Assembly (NCBI GenBank): GCA_964006375.1
Contig: OZ023264.1
Location: 177,540,010 to 177,604,009 of the forward strand
Length of the DNA stretch: 64,000 nucleotides
Direction: 5' to 3'
Source: Tillus elongatus
Lineage: Eukaryota > Arthropoda > Insecta > Coleoptera > Cleridae
The position numbers and the translations under genes are program-made. Positions 1 to 12,644 of the stretch are shown here, one piece after another. The notes beneath the pieces are model-generated. The model was not told where the DNA came from. It was given only the letters and a program-made list of their open reading frames with translations, and ran no database searches. Numbering within the stretch: the stretch's first letter is position 1; every line of letters starts with the position of its first letter.

Positions 1-1200
1 ACACCCGGATTTTGAGGCCTTCACTCTGGGCTTAGGAATGGATGGTTGCCCGCACTTGGTTGTTACTCGGGCGGGTGTCATGTATCTAGACGACCCGGAG
101 GGGGTTGACAACTCTGATGAGTGGTAAACACCCGGAGTTTGGCGCCCCCACTGTGTGCTTCGGAACGGACGGACGGGCTGGCTTGTGCGATCCTCGGGAG
201 CGGGGCTCGATGGAATGTCGCCTTGAGTCTAGCACTGGTGGGTGTCGGGTCTAGACGAACCCGGAAGAGAGCTGAGATCTTTAGGGGTGGAATAAAACTA
301 AGGGTTGAGGCCTCTTCTGAGCTTCGAAACGGACAAACGACCTCACTTGGATGCTGCTCGGATGCAGGACTTCATGATACTGCACCGAGTCAAACACTGA
401 CGGATGTCTGGTCCAGACGAACTCGGAGAGAGGTTATCTCTCTTTGAGCTTTGAGACGGGCAAGCGACTTCGCTCAGATGGCAGTACATCTGTCAAACAA
501 AGTTTCACCTCGCAGATGTCGTCTCCTGTCGGAAGCTCGATTTGTTGGGTAAAATTTACGCTAACGCTGGCAGGTGTTGGACCTGGATGAACCCGGAGGT
601 GGCTGGGGTCTCTATGGGTGGATTACACCTGGGGACTTGGGCCTACTCTGTGAGCAGTGATACAGGCTAACGACCCCACCTGGATGCTGCTAGAGGGCGG
701 GACTTCATGATACCGCCTCGAGTCAAACACTGGTGCAGGTGAGGCTGGGGGGAGGCAGACATCTCTGGGGAGTGATATGCACCCGGAGTCTGGCACCTCC
801 ACTGTGGCCTCAGAGACTGACAATTGGCGTCGCTTGGTTGTTACTCGGGAGCGGGGTTCCAGATGATACTGCCCTGGATTGAGCACATGTGTCGTGTGTC
901 CAGACGTCCCGGGGGGCTCTGATCTCTGATGAGTGGTAGACACCCAGAATTTGGAGCCTATACTGTGTACTACGAAACGGATGGAAGGCCTCGCTGGGGT
1001 GATGCTCGGGAGCGGGACTCGGTGGGATGTTGCCTTGAGTCTAACACTGTTAGATGTCAGGTTTAGACGAGCCTGAGGGGAGCTGTGATCTCTAGGGGTG
1101 GATTAAAACTGGAGATTGGATGCTGATCGAGAACGGGACTTCACGATACCACCTCGAGGCAAACACTGATGGATGTCGGGCCCAGACGAACTCAGAGAGA
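1..1200 (+). repeat. GC-rich tandem subrepeats, about 155-167 bp period
   Basis: Imperfect units recur about every 155-167 bp. Each contains variants of ACACCCGGAGTTTGG, then a TGCTCGGGAGCGGG block, then GTCTAGACGAACCCGGAG. Unit starts fall near 1, 127, 292, 626, 780, 945 and 1107. A longer block near 430-560 matches 1195-1320, so there is also a higher-order period of about 765 bp. The array is far more GC-rich than the sequence after 1424 and runs off the left edge. It leads straight into a LINE 3' end, so it is probably an amplified part of that element. No supported gene lies inside; the open frames are frame-shifted and unlike known proteins. Confidence 0.75.
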
Positions 1201-1424
1201 GGCTATCTCGCTTTGAGTTTCGAAACGGGCAAGCGACTTCACTCAGATGGCAGTACACCTGCCAAACAAACTTTCACCCTCAAGAAAAGATCGACTCCCT
1301 CAGGGAGCTGGAATTGATGGGTGAAATCTAAATAATTAGACATGGGCTACAATAGACCTAAGGTCGCGTTGCAGGGACTGGAATAGCCAACTCACAATAA
1401 AATCTAATCTAATCTAATCTAAAT
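1195..1424 (+). mobile_element. LINE 3' end (same family as 29034-30896) with (TCTAA)n tail
   Basis: Bases 1270-1325 align with the last codons of the LINE at 29034-30896, whose ORF2 ends SPTKIIDLCRRLALLGEI; here the frame is shifted. The shared 3' UTR follows: a CAATAGACCT block, an AAGGTCGC block and a final CTCAC. The tail at about 1401-1423 is a run of TCTAA units, where the other two copies carry CCTAA. Decayed 3' remnant. Confidence 0.7.
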
Positions 1425-1967
1425 GTTTATGCGAGTTAAATATAACTCACATGGCATTTAACGTGTTAATTCAAAATGTTTCTGACTATATCCAGTCTCA
1501 GTGTTGAATATGGTTAAACTCGTATTGAAGGGTAGATTCCAAAAACAGAAACAACATACAGGGTGTATTTAAAAAACCATCGACTAATAATATCAGAAAA
1601 ACGGTAAAGCTGGCAACATTGCACATATCAAATCTGGAATCTCTGTATCCTAAAATAGGTGTACCCCAAGTTTTTTATATTTGTAACTCCGTTTGAGAGA
1701 AAATTAGTCATTTCCAGACTTTTCTTCCACTCTGTGTAATGTTTTACTCATTATTGCTAAAATGTATGTCGTGAGTTTACTTATCCACTTTTTTATTCAT
1801 CTTCAACAAAATTTTGAGGAGTATGTAGCATGATATTTATTTTTATAAACTATAGATCAGAAAATTTCATGCACTATATACAAGCTTTACTTATTTTTAA
1901 TTTGTTGCCCTCATTTAGATCTCCAGTCATTAGAGGAGGGATTTTTATTGTTGCAAATGTTCTCCCG

Positions 1968-2062
1968 GCTAGGTTAATGTATCTTTAGCCTGCTGGGCGA
2001 TCGAACCTACGACCTCTCGCTTTATAGACTCACGCATTGATAACCTCCGCCATGCGGAGTCT
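1968..2062 (-). mobile_element. tRNA-derived SINE head (putative)
   Basis: Read on the minus strand, this stretch has a tRNA-like layout: an A-box-like TGGCGGAGGTTA, then about 40 nt later a B-box-like GGTTCGATCGCC. The acceptor arms do not pair well and no clear anticodon arm can be folded by eye, so I prefer a SINE head or tRNA relic to a functional tRNA. Confidence 0.4.
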
Positions 2063-3349
2063 ATGTTACTTTTTTAATTTAGTTCCTTGTATAAGTTGAT
2101 TATTTATTGATTGTTGTTGAATACACTTTAAGAAATTTGCACAGTTCTAGTAGATTCGTGTTATTGGTAAAATTGTAACCGAATTAAAGAAGAAAAGAAA
2201 AAAATTCTATGTATTTTTGTATGTAAGCTTTTTACAAAACCTGCTAGTTGTTTGAACAAGGTTAATGATTTTACTGTTAAGGTAAAATCAAAGTTGTGCA
2301 TTTCAGTTTAATTGTAAATAGTTCTGTGGTAATGTTGTTCTGATATAAATTGACTGTTTAGTGGTACAGTTTATGCACTGATCATTGAAAAGGGTATTTT
2401 TTAATCCCTAGCCTATTAACCTGTGCCTATAGCTTTTTTACACAATAGCTTTTAGTACTGTCCTTGGAAGCCAAGATGAAATTAGTTTTTTTGTTGGAAA
2501 AATTAACTGGTAGGTACCTTCTGCTTTATTTGCATTGTTTAGGATTAAGTTGGCAATAGTGAAATGCTTACAGCTGCTCTGGATACATACCATATGCTTT
2601 AATTTTTATCGTACTCTTGTTTTTTCCATTACATTCATTGAGGATATTTTATAACTATTCTATGAGTTGTGTTACTAGTTTTTCTTTTATATTTTTTACG
2701 TTTTAATGCTGATGTGGTATATATATTATGTGTTATAATATATAGTAATGTTAACATCACAATTTTTAACAATGTCACATTTTTGTGTCGATGTTTTTAT
2801 TATTATTATTTTAATGATCTCCTTTCCATTAATTGTATTTTCATATGCTAGCCAAAAATTAATACTGTTTTATGTATTGTGGCAAGTTTGAATTAAAAAT
2901 ATATAAATATATATATAATCTTTTTTATTAATTAAAAAAGAGAAGGATTTATGTATCAATTAATTGTACATATAAATTAGTGACGAAAAGTCTGAATACT
3001 GGTAAGCTCATTTTGTAAAGTAAAACAGTTTGAAATTACTTGCAATTTTGTGCAAGTTATTGTTGAAACTTGTAAGAGCTGTTATTTTATGAAGTACAAA
3101 TTTATTTAATGGTGAATTGAAAGTTTGTAGATTAGTTTGGATGTTTTGGTGTATCATATTTGTATTGATATAAAAATAAAATATATTCGTATCTCTTGTT
3201 TATTTCTTTGTATTGATTAATTCGCTGCTTTACATTTGTTTGCCAAGTTTTAGGGAATGATTTGCTCTAAGGTTAAAAGTTTAGCCTTCTTCAAGTCGCA
3301 CCTAAAAATATACAAAAAAATTTATTTATTTGTTGTTACCCTTACTTGG

Positions 3350-3495
3350 TGAAACAGTTCCATACTAAATACAAACGTAGAGACTATTTGTCTGGCTTCA
3401 CACATGTCTGTTTTCTTTTTCTTCTTTGTAACTGGTTTTGGTGTTTGACAGCATCATCAGACAGGAGAACATTAAATTTATGATAACTACAAATA
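3350..3495 (-). repeat. Interspersed repeat, three copies in window (possible Penelope-type terminal piece)
   Basis: Similar sequence occurs at 7800-7945 (opposite orientation) and 24680-24790. Shared parts are a TGTCTGGCTTCACA-type block, a run of TTTTCTT, then CTGGTTT and a GACAGCATCATCAGAC block. The reverse complement of the last block contains CTGATGATGC, which resembles the 5' half of a hammerhead core. Assignment to Penelope-like elements is inference only. Confidence 0.35.
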
Positions 3496-3641
3496 AAATT
3501 CCTTTGCTACGTTATGATGTTTTGATCAAAAAATTCTTTAAAAACAAAAATAACGTCTTCAAAATGTCTATGTGATTTATGTCATAATTTAAGATAAAAA
3601 TAGAATCGATCCATGACAATTACAACAATGAAAGAACAAAG

Positions 3642-3700
3642 AAAAAAGTTCGGGGCGCAGCAAGTGCATTAGTGTAGTGAATTTTCATAAGAATTGTACA
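3642..3700 (-). mobile_element. HINE-like terminus fragment
   Basis: Contains GGCGCAGCAAGTGCATTA followed by GTAGTGAATTTTCATAA, the hairpin terminus shared by the family whose best full copy is 37579-38432. Nothing recognisable of the element interior follows, so this is a truncated or decayed copy. Confidence 0.5.
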
Positions 3701-4690
3701 CTATTAGAAAGATATATTATTAAAACTAATTCTTTAAATTTAAATGGATATTGGAGATTGTTTTTAGAGGTCCCACTGATTACCAAGCGATTACTTGAAG
3801 ACATTTCTATAGAGCTAGAAAATTTAAATTTGGTACATATATGTAAATATTGCAAGTCGCTTTAAAAAAAAATGTGTTACAAATTTCATCAAAGTTACAA
3901 ATGTTTTCCAGAAAAAAAGTAATTATTTACAAACGGAATATACCTGCCAAATTATAAATATGGCAGGTATTTTTCCTTATTAATTGCTTGGATAGTTTTG
4001 TTTTAGTCAACCCAATCGAACTAGTTTTTGCAAACAAAACAACCAAAAAGGTATTTTACATAAGGTTTACTATGGCTCAAGATTGAAGAATAGCGAATTT
4101 TTATCAAATGTTTCAAATTTGTATTAACTCGATTCTCTATAAACCTGGTATAGCTGTTCACTTGAAATGATTATTTATCCAAGGTTTATATATTCATTAC
4201 TAATTTTTAAATTTCGATTTTAAATAAATAATATTTATTAAATTATTTTCAAATTTTGCAATATTTACACAATTTTTAAGTCCTGATTGCACACGTACTG
4301 TTCCTGTGTGAAATAATTTAACATAACTTATTTTAAAGGTTAGGGTCTTGGACAACTCACATATTTCGCAATATGGTCAAACAACTTTGTTGTTTTCGGG
4401 AATGATTTAATTCACAAGCTTTTAATATAAACTAAAATTATTAATCGATAAACAACCTATTCTCTCATTAACCTAAAATAAAAATAAATTGATGAGATAT
4501 GACGCTACATAAACCGCGCCATTTTGCTATAAGAATGCAAATAACAGAACAAACTAATAGCAATTTAATTTCTGACCACGTGACCAAGAGTCGTGTCGTT
4601 GGTCATTTCAGAATGCCAAATCTATAGATAAGTCTCCCTAGAGTAAATTAACAAAAAATGTTATAATTGTAAAAGTTTTATTCAACTTAT
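3701..4690. other. AT-rich spacer, nothing recognised
   Basis: No coding signal, RNA gene or repeat of this window recognised. A TGCCAAATTATAAATATGGC inverted repeat near 3946-3965 (TGCCA...TGGCA) is the only visible small structure. Confidence 0.5.
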
Positions 4691-4699
4691 AAGGTTTAT

Positions 4700-5234
4700 T
4701 TAGAGAGAGACTTTGTTGGACCAGAACCGGTGCTGGGGATAACATCTTGCACAGCAAAACGCACCTTAAAGACCTGGACAGAAAGAATGACAATCCAATA
4801 TTGGCAAAATCTTCCAGGATTAGCCCACTCTAAGGCCTTCGTAAATGGCCTGTCTGAGTCAAGGGCTAAAAAACTTCTAGAGATGAACAGACAACAACTG
4901 AGTACTCTAGTCTGCCTGTATACAGGACACTGCCGCTTGCGGCACTGTATTGGGGTCAGTCAGGAGACCGAGTGCCGGCTGTGTATGGAAATTGACGAGA
5001 CAGCAGAGCACGTGCTGTGTTCTTGTCCGGCAGCGGACAGGACTAGATACCTGCTCTTTGGCAAGGTAAAGCTTGCTCCAGAAGATCTGGATCAACTTTC
5101 GCCCACAAAGATTATCGACCTCTGCAGGAGGCTGGATTTGTTGGGCGAAATATAGACTTTAGGCACAATAGACCTTAAGGTCGCAGTGGAGGGACCGATA
5201 TGGCCCACTCACATAAAACCTAACCTAACCCTAG
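4700..5234 (+). mobile_element. 5'-truncated LINE, ORF2 C-terminus and telomere-like tail
   Basis: An open frame at 4730-5155 encodes the C-terminal region of a non-LTR reverse transcriptase. It matches residue for residue much of the longer copy at 29034-30896: GLSESRAKKLLE, GLYTGHCRL-type, then a Cys/His cluster (ETECRLCME, TAEHVLCSC). In this copy HCRLRHC replaces HCRLCHN, so one Cys of the cluster is lost. The RNase H domain upstream is gone. The 3' UTR ends in AACCTAACCTAACCCTAG. Probably a member of the R1/LOA/I group, judged from the RNase H and zinc-knuckle order in the longer copy. Confidence 0.8.
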
Positions 5235-5520
5235 TTATTGTTTGGATCACAAGTTCAAATCAGGCTTAAACACTTTAGCTGACGATTTTACCATATAGCT
5301 TTTTGAATAACAAATCAATTCTAGAAATAAATATAACTGTTAATTTTCCTAACGAGGGAAACTTCCCAAGTTTGTGTAATAAGATTTTAAAACTGACAAC
5401 TCTTCAATTTATTAGGCAGATTTTGTAGCTTTCCAACATTAAAAGAAAACAAACTAAGACATCCGTTATGTCAACCTCTCCCACGCACATCACACAATGT
5501 CTTAATAAACTTTTAGGAGC

Positions 5521-5691
5521 ATGTCATAGCTTTTAAATTTCTTTAATTCAGGATAACTTAAATTTGTGTTGAAAGAAACGCCTAAAATTAATAGATGAGA
5601 AGATCTTTGAATGCTTGACCTCGGTTTTCACCGAAACAAGATTTTTGCCAAGTTTGATTAAAATCAGTTTAGTACTTTTTGAGTTATTGAT

Positions 5692-5736
<45 letters not shown>

Positions 5737-5852
5737 TTGCGGACCTTGGTTTTGGGTTCTAGGGACCCAAATTCGCGCTCATCTGAAGCTTTTCATGGTG
5801 AGCTCTCTTATTAGCGAATTTTTGTTAATGAAAATTCCCTAAAAAGTCTAGT
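5521..5852 (-). mobile_element. HINE-like element, partial, with (TA)17 core
   Basis: Reverse orientation. The left part (TAGCTTTTAAATTTCTTTAA onward) matches 51120-51220. Then come TTTTTGAGTTATTG, a (TA)n array at about 5697-5731, a TTTGGGTTCTAGGGACC block, and a terminal palindrome at 5812-5843 (TTAGCGAATTTTTG...AAAATTCCCTAA) followed by AAAGTCTAG. The hairpin terminus found in full copies is missing on the left. Confidence 0.55.
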
Positions 5853-6056
5853 TCTTTTGATATTCGCTTAAAAACAAAAAAAGCAAAATAAAAAATTTCC
5901 GTCTTGTTTCGAATAATTAAAAAACAAAAAATGTCACCTCAAATTTTCTTTCAGGTAATTGATCAGCATAGAAATGCGTAACTTTGCCCCAATTTAATAA
6001 TCCTCTTATCTCTTACGGTTTAGAAGATCCCAATGATGAGGCTCGAGTTTGTATCA

Positions 6057-7284
<1,228 letters not shown>

Positions 7285-7302
<18 letters not shown>

Positions 7303-7748
7303 TGTATAGAGACTTGCCTTATAGAACCTCGGTGGTTCAGGGGTAAGAACGTGTGCCTGTGAACCGAAGGGTACTGGGTTCGATCCCAGGGTACTCCTTA
7401 CAGGAAGGCGGGGGTTTGGCAAAATTTCCAGGATAGTGAGGTGAAACTGCTCCCTGGCGTCGGTGATTGGCCATAGTCGCGGAAATAGGCCGACGTTAAA
7501 GAAACGAAACACACACACACGACTTGCCTTATTACTGTTATTGTTTAGTTCGTTTATTGTTCTTATGAGTTGGTTCTATTTTTATATTACACATTAACAT
7601 ACATCACATAGACATTTCGATCTTGCTATGTCCAGACTTCTTTGTATAGAGTCTTGCTTTATTACTGTTGTTGTTTAGTTCTTTTATTGTTCTTAGGGGT
7701 TTCTTCTATTTTTATGTTACATATTAAGATACATCACATAGACATTTT
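7285..7748. repeat. Tandem duplication of about 125 bp, one unit split by the SINE
   Basis: GCTACGTCCAGACTTCTTTG at 7285 recurs as GCTATGTCCAGACTTCTTTG near 7625. Both are followed by GTATAGAG, a TATTACTGTT block, GTTTAGTTC and ACATCACATAGACATTT. Taking out the SINE and one copy of its target duplication makes the units nearly the same length. The SINE is present in only one unit, so it arrived after the duplication. Confidence 0.7.
7323..7520 (+). mobile_element. tRNA-derived SINE with 12-bp target site duplication
   Basis: Flanked on both sides by GACTTGCCTTAT (7311-7322 and 7521-7532). The head has an A-box-like TGGTTCAGGGGTAAGA and a B-box GGTTCGATCCC with a tRNA-like spacing. The body contains GTCGGTGATTGGCC and GACGTTAAAGAAACG. 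The end is a short (CA)n tract. A second copy lies at 23553-23780. Mobilised by a LINE of the window or elsewhere; which one cannot be told. Confidence 0.85.
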
Positions 7749-7949
7749 GATGAACACGTCATGTCATTTTTATTTTATTTGTATTTTTAAAGAATTTATT
7801 GATGAAAACATAATGTAGCAACGGATTTTTATTTGTAGTTGTCATGAATGATGCTGTCAGCGAAACTGGTTACAAACAAGAAAACAAACATTTGTGAAGC
7901 CAGATTCTGTATTTAGTAAACAAACATTAGTCTCTATTTTGGTTACTTT

Positions 7950-8871
7950 TAACTGTCGTTGTAAAAAGAGACAATCATCAGTCCATATAATTATAATTAT
8001 AGTTACAAAATTAGAAATTTCAGAAGAAATTGACATAATTCTCAAAAGATCTTGTGGTCTAAGCTCTTGTCCAACATTGAATCAGTAAGGATGCATTGTT
8101 TTTTTTTTTAATTATATGGATCGATGAAAATGAAATGCCTATATCTGAAGAGGCTATGCCTATAACCTTGAAAATAGCCTACATTTATTTCATTCACTTA
8201 ATAATATGTGACCAGTTTGGGAACTATATGGGTTCAATTTTTCTAAATTTAGTTTTATTCATTGGACGTAAATGGGTATGACTTTCATGAAACAAGCGAG
8301 TGACAAGTTCTCTTCGGAACTCTTTGATAACAAAATATATTATTCGTGTATTCATCCAGATCATTCGCATTTAGGTTTTTTATATTATTTATTTTAGTTT
8401 GTTATAAACCGTTGAACTCCATAAAATAACATATGACAAAAGCTACTGATTTCAAATGATACAGACTGTCGGAGATTATTTGGTTATTTTGCAAAGGCTA
8501 CTATGTACCTGTTTAGAATATTATACTAATGAAATTGGTTGAAGAGGCTGAATTCAATGATATTTGATCAATTATCAGAAATAAGAAAAAATATATTTAC
8601 AGGTTGATGCCTAATTTATTACTGCATTCAGCAATGTATTCATATACAGGGTGTTCTATTTAAAACAATTGATTTTTAAACTCTCAGAGAACGTATGTAA
8701 CATTAAACTCCACATTTCATAATTTCACTGTACAAGAAAAACTATTAGAGATAAGTATAGGCACGTGTCGAGAGAAATTATACCTTTATATTGTTAGGGT
8801 CGTTGATGTTTATTGATTTCAGAAGCAACACAACACAAAATATAACTCTTGTACTATTAGTGAATAATATG
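7950..8871. other. Spacer, no gene recognised
   Basis: Short frames only. TACAGGGTGTTCTATTTAAA at 8644 resembles the terminal motif of the Tc1/mariner-like elements elsewhere in the window; no matching second end was found. Confidence 0.5.
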
Positions 8872-8935
8872 TACGAGGTCTGGCTATGAAATAACGAGAG
8901 TGTGCGCGCAGAAAGCATCCTAGAGGGAAAGGTGG

Positions 8936-10084
8936 TTTTATTTCAACAACACACCACGAGGGCTTACAGCCCAAATACTACCGTACCGTGGGTGTCTACA
9001 AGGAGGAAAGAGGCAACTTGTTAATTCTGGACTTAAAGGTTTTGAGGTTCGGGGGAAAAGGAAAAACTGTGCCGGCAAGGAATTCCACAACTTGGAAGTC
9101 CTCGGGACAAAGGAGCGGGCATAGCAAGATGTTCTATGTCTGGTGACCTGGACAGTAAAAGGGTGCATTCGCTCTGTTCCCCTGGTAGATCTGTTGGGGG
9201 CAGCAGGTGGAGGAACTATGGAAGAAAGCTCCTCTGAGCAGTGCCCGTGCAGTTATCTATAAAAGAGAGAGAGAGAGAGGTCACCAACGGCGGCACGTTG
9301 GTGGGCAATGGATGGCAGCCTCTGGGTGAGGGTAAGGTAACTGATGAGACGTATAGCTCTCTTCTGAATGGAGTCCAGGATAGCGAGTGTAGAAGCGGCT
9401 GCGGCACCTCAGATGTGGGAGCAGTATTCGAGGTTTGGTCTTATTTGTGAAGTATATAAGGTATAGAGATTAGCTTGTGAAAAGTATTTGCGAGCCTGGA
9501 AGAGGAAACCTAATTTCTTAGCAGCCGCTTCTGCAATTGGTGTGACATGTTGGTGCCAATTGAGATTTCAATCCACAGAAATGCCAACAAGTGAAAAGGA
9601 CTCATTACTTTGAATAACTTGGTTGTTTATTGTGATGGGTCTAAGGCTGGTGTATCTCCTTTGAGAAAGAAAGCAAGACTGTGATTTGGTGGGGTTGAAT
9701 TGTACAAGATTTCTTCTTTGCCAGTCTAATATTTTTTGGAGATTCACGGAGACAGAACCCTCCATAAGCCTGCGATCCTCATCTAATTGGGCTAAAGAGA
9801 CAGCTTAGAATATTGTATATTTGAGTGGAAGGTGCTGTCGTCCGCGTAACTGTGAACTGGGTAGGATGTGCTAGAGAGGAGGTCATTGATATGGAGAAGA
9901 AACAAAGTAGGGGCTAAAGCTGAACCTTGAGAAACTCCTGCATTAATTGTATACAGTTTAGAGGAATGGCCATCCACGACAACAGAAATGCTCCGGTTGG
10001 AGAGGAAATTTGCTGTCCACGTACAGAGTTTTGGTGGTAGGCCATAGGCTGGTAGTTTATTAAGCAGCGCTGCGTGCCAGACCT
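8936..10084 (-). mobile_element. 5'-truncated LINE (CR1/jockey-like) nested in mariner
   Basis: Minus-strand reverse transcriptase C-terminal half, with frameshifts. Pieces read GVSQGSALAPTLFLLHINDL (about 9960-9900) with HSYADDS (catalytic motif), and downstream SFVPRTSKLWNSLPAQ. It is the same family as 43084-44629, 48124-51113 and 63655-64000. The 3' end (minus-strand ...GTTGAAATAAAA) is at 8936. The insertion is flanked by GGTGG at 8931-8935 and 10085-10089, a likely 5-bp target duplication. Confidence 0.85.
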
Positions 10085-10230
10085 GGTGGACAAATGCAGC
10101 GTTGGATAGCTGGAAGTGTCTACTATTCCAGTATGAAAACAGGTTTTAGTCGCTGTAGTAATATTGTTTCTATAGAGGTTAGAAAGGAACGTGTTTTTTA
10201 TCGTGTCGATAAAAATTTGTGACGAGAAAC

Positions 10231-11249
10231 ATGAGCAATGTGATATTTGTCGTTAAATTAAAATTAAAAAAAACTCCGGCTGCGTGTTATAAGTTGTTAA
10301 AAGAGGCCTATGGTGAGAATTCTCTATCTCGTGCGTGTGTTTTCGAATGGTATAAACAGTTTTCTGAAGGCCGAGAGAGCACCGAAGATGACCAACATCT
10401 ATGTCGACCTGTCTCTGTTTCAAGTCTGCAAACAGTGACCAAAATCAATGAAATTGTGCGCGAAGTTGGTCGTATGAGCATTGTTGAGACTGTAAACGCC
10501 GGTAAAGAAACTGTTAGAAAAATTTTACATGACAAATTGAACATGAAGAAAGTCTGTGCGAAGTTGGTTCCAAAAAATTTGACACCTGACCAAAAGCTCG
10601 TCCGTCAACAGATCTGCTCAGATTTTCTTGAGAGGTTAGATGAAGAGCGTGAATTGATGGAAAACATCATCACTTGCGATGAAACCTGGATGTTCCAATA
10701 CAATTTTGAAACTAAGCGGCAATCCATGCACTGGAAAACTCCTCTATCGCCAAGAATAAAAAAAGAAATGGATGTCGAAATCAAAATTTAAAGCCATGCT
10801 AATCGTTTTTTCGACATCAAGGGTATCGTGATGACTGAATGGGTTCCAGAGGGTGAAACTGTAAACCAAACTTACTATTTGAAAGTTTTGGCAACACTGC
10901 GAGAGCGAGTTCGTAAGAAACGGCCGGATTTGTGGAAAAACAAGTCGTGGATCTTGCACCAGCCCATAATGCGTTGTCTGTAAAGCGTTATTTAGCCGCT
11001 AGAGGCACTCCAGTGCTCGAACACGCGCTATATTCGCCTGATTTAGCGCCCTGTGACTTTTTCCTGTTTCCGAAGATCAAGTCTACCTTAAAAGAAACCT
11101 GGTTCGAGTCGATGAAAGAGGTGAAGCGAAAATCGCCGGAGCTGCTAAATGCTCTTACAAAAGCAGACATCCAGCATTGCTTTGACCAATGGAAAAAACG
11201 AATGGAATGGTGTGTAACGAAGGAAGGGAAGCATTCGATTGTAGAATAA
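10231..11249 (+). pseudogene. Mariner transposase pseudogene
   Basis: Starts at ATG 10231, giving MSNVIFVVKL. The N-terminal helix-turn-helix region is open (AACYKLLKEAYGEN, FEWYKQFSEGRES). The first catalytic Asp is present in TCDETWM (about 10676). A stop in KKEMDVEIKI ends the frame at 10790, and two frameshifts follow within 60 bp. The second catalytic motif (HDN) is missing: coding runs from SWILH straight into PAHNAL near 10955, consistent with a deletion of about 13 nt. The third Asp survives in SPDLAPCDFFLFP. It cannot encode an active DD34D transposase. Confidence 0.9.
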
Positions 11250-11308
11250 TTTTCAAAATAAAATTCTTTTTCATAAGCAATCTCATTATTTAATAGCCAG
11301 ACCTCATA

Positions 11309-12644
11309 CTGGGGTTAATACACTGTCAAAAAATTTAAGGCGCAGTTGCTTTTGTTAGAAAATAAATTCTTAAAATCGCACTGCAAGTGTCAATTATGAT
11401 AAATAAATGTAAAAAACTGCTAACTGTGGGTTAGGGAATTCTTAACAAAGGCGGTATAAAATTAGGAGAGGATTTCAAATACGGAAGTTGGGACACACTT
11501 CCAGTATAAGCGGAGATGATACAAAATTGCTTCTTTTTCAAAATGATAGAACGTCTCAACTTCACCCCAGTTCTCAGAGTCCCAAGAAATTGAAACCCCA
11601 AAAACTTTTAATGAAGAGTAATGTTTCATTTTGTTTATAATAATTTTCGATTATCATTATGATTCCTTAATAAGAAAGCTCACAAGACGAAAATAGAAGC
11701 TATACAGTACACAACAAAATCCTGATTGTTACATCATAATTTTAAATCTGTTTCGCCAAATAATTTATTGTTGCTTATCATAGGTTCCAAATATAAATAT
11801 TGTAAAGCTATTAAGCTGTATTATTTCTTATGTATCATGTGTAAAATTCATTAAAAAAAATACAAAGAATGATCTGAAATTTTTAATTAAAAAAACATTT
11901 TTTCCTTCACTTTTTTTTCATTTATTCAGGTGATTCCCAGACGTTAAAATTGAAACTTTCAAGTTGGTTCTGTTTGTTTTTCTAATGTGGTTTGTCACGA
12001 CGCCGGCGCTTTCCATCTAATCAGCCGACCACTGTTTGCAGTAAGCAGGTTAGGGATATTTTATGTGCCCATTGTTGTACGGTTTAAGGCAACGATGGCC
12101 CCATTCAAGGTTGCTGAGACATAATGTGATGGCCTCAGTGTGTAATAGCTATTGTTTCAGAATATACTAAATTACAAATTATCAATACTTGTAAGGCTAG
12201 ATGTATTCTCACCGTATTTAGAAAAGCAGACCGGTTACGCTCTGACTAGAGCTCGTCAGTGTGCTATACTAATCACAGCTAGAACACACCTATAAAGTAA
12301 TACGGCTATGGTAGCCAGCCTCCCAGAAAGTTGTGCGATGTACGACAAGGTCGCTATCTCTGTGCGGAACCAGGTAGTATCATGATATAATGACTTAACA
12401 AGATATGATAATGCGCATATAACCCGTCCCCTTCTATGACATCACATGATGAGTAACGTTAAAGAAGTCGAACTACACACTTAAAACAAAGTCATTCACA
12501 ACCAAAAAAATTCTATATGTCAATTTAATGCGGTTGAAGTTACATGCCGCTTCGTCGCCTATATTGTCTTTTTCAGATAATATAAAATTTCAGATAAATA
12601 ATTTCAGCACTCAATTTAATCTTTTTTATTTTTATATTACATAT
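11309..12644. other. Spacer, no gene recognised
   Basis: No coding signal. Bases 12188-12300 (GTAAGGCTAGATGTATTCTC, GAGCTCGTCAGTGTGCTATA) recur at 15200-15318 in the same orientation, so this pair flanks the solo LTR and the 153-bp satellite. Confidence 0.55.

Larger units (their letters stand above)
1425..3640. other. AT-rich spacer, no gene recognised
   Basis: Only short AT-rich frames without similarity that I recognise. At 1555-1575 there is a TACAGGGTGTATTT motif like the outer ends of the Tc1/mariner-like elements at 31874 and 61957, so a remnant of one is possible. A SINE-like segment lies at 1968-2062 and a repeat fragment at 3350-3495. Confidence 0.6.
8872..11308 (+). mobile_element. 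Mariner (irritans-type), inactivated, split by a LINE
   Basis: The ends are inverted repeats that begin and end with TA: CGAGGTCTGGCTATGAAATA at 8874, and at the right end its near-complement ending at 11306. About 26 of 28 positions pair. Between them lie a mariner 5' leader, a decayed transposase (10231-11249) and a short 3' part. A LINE fragment at 8936-10084 interrupts the leader. Without it the element would be about 1.3 kb, the usual mariner size. Confidence 0.88.

Noticed and set aside
121..1317. Short open frames in the GC-rich array
   Set aside because: They are not conserved between repeat units, change frame from unit to unit, and resemble no known protein.
7330..7402. A functional tRNA gene at the SINE head
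   Set aside because: A- and B-box-like motifs are present, but the cloverleaf does not close properly and the unit is flanked by a retroposition target duplication.
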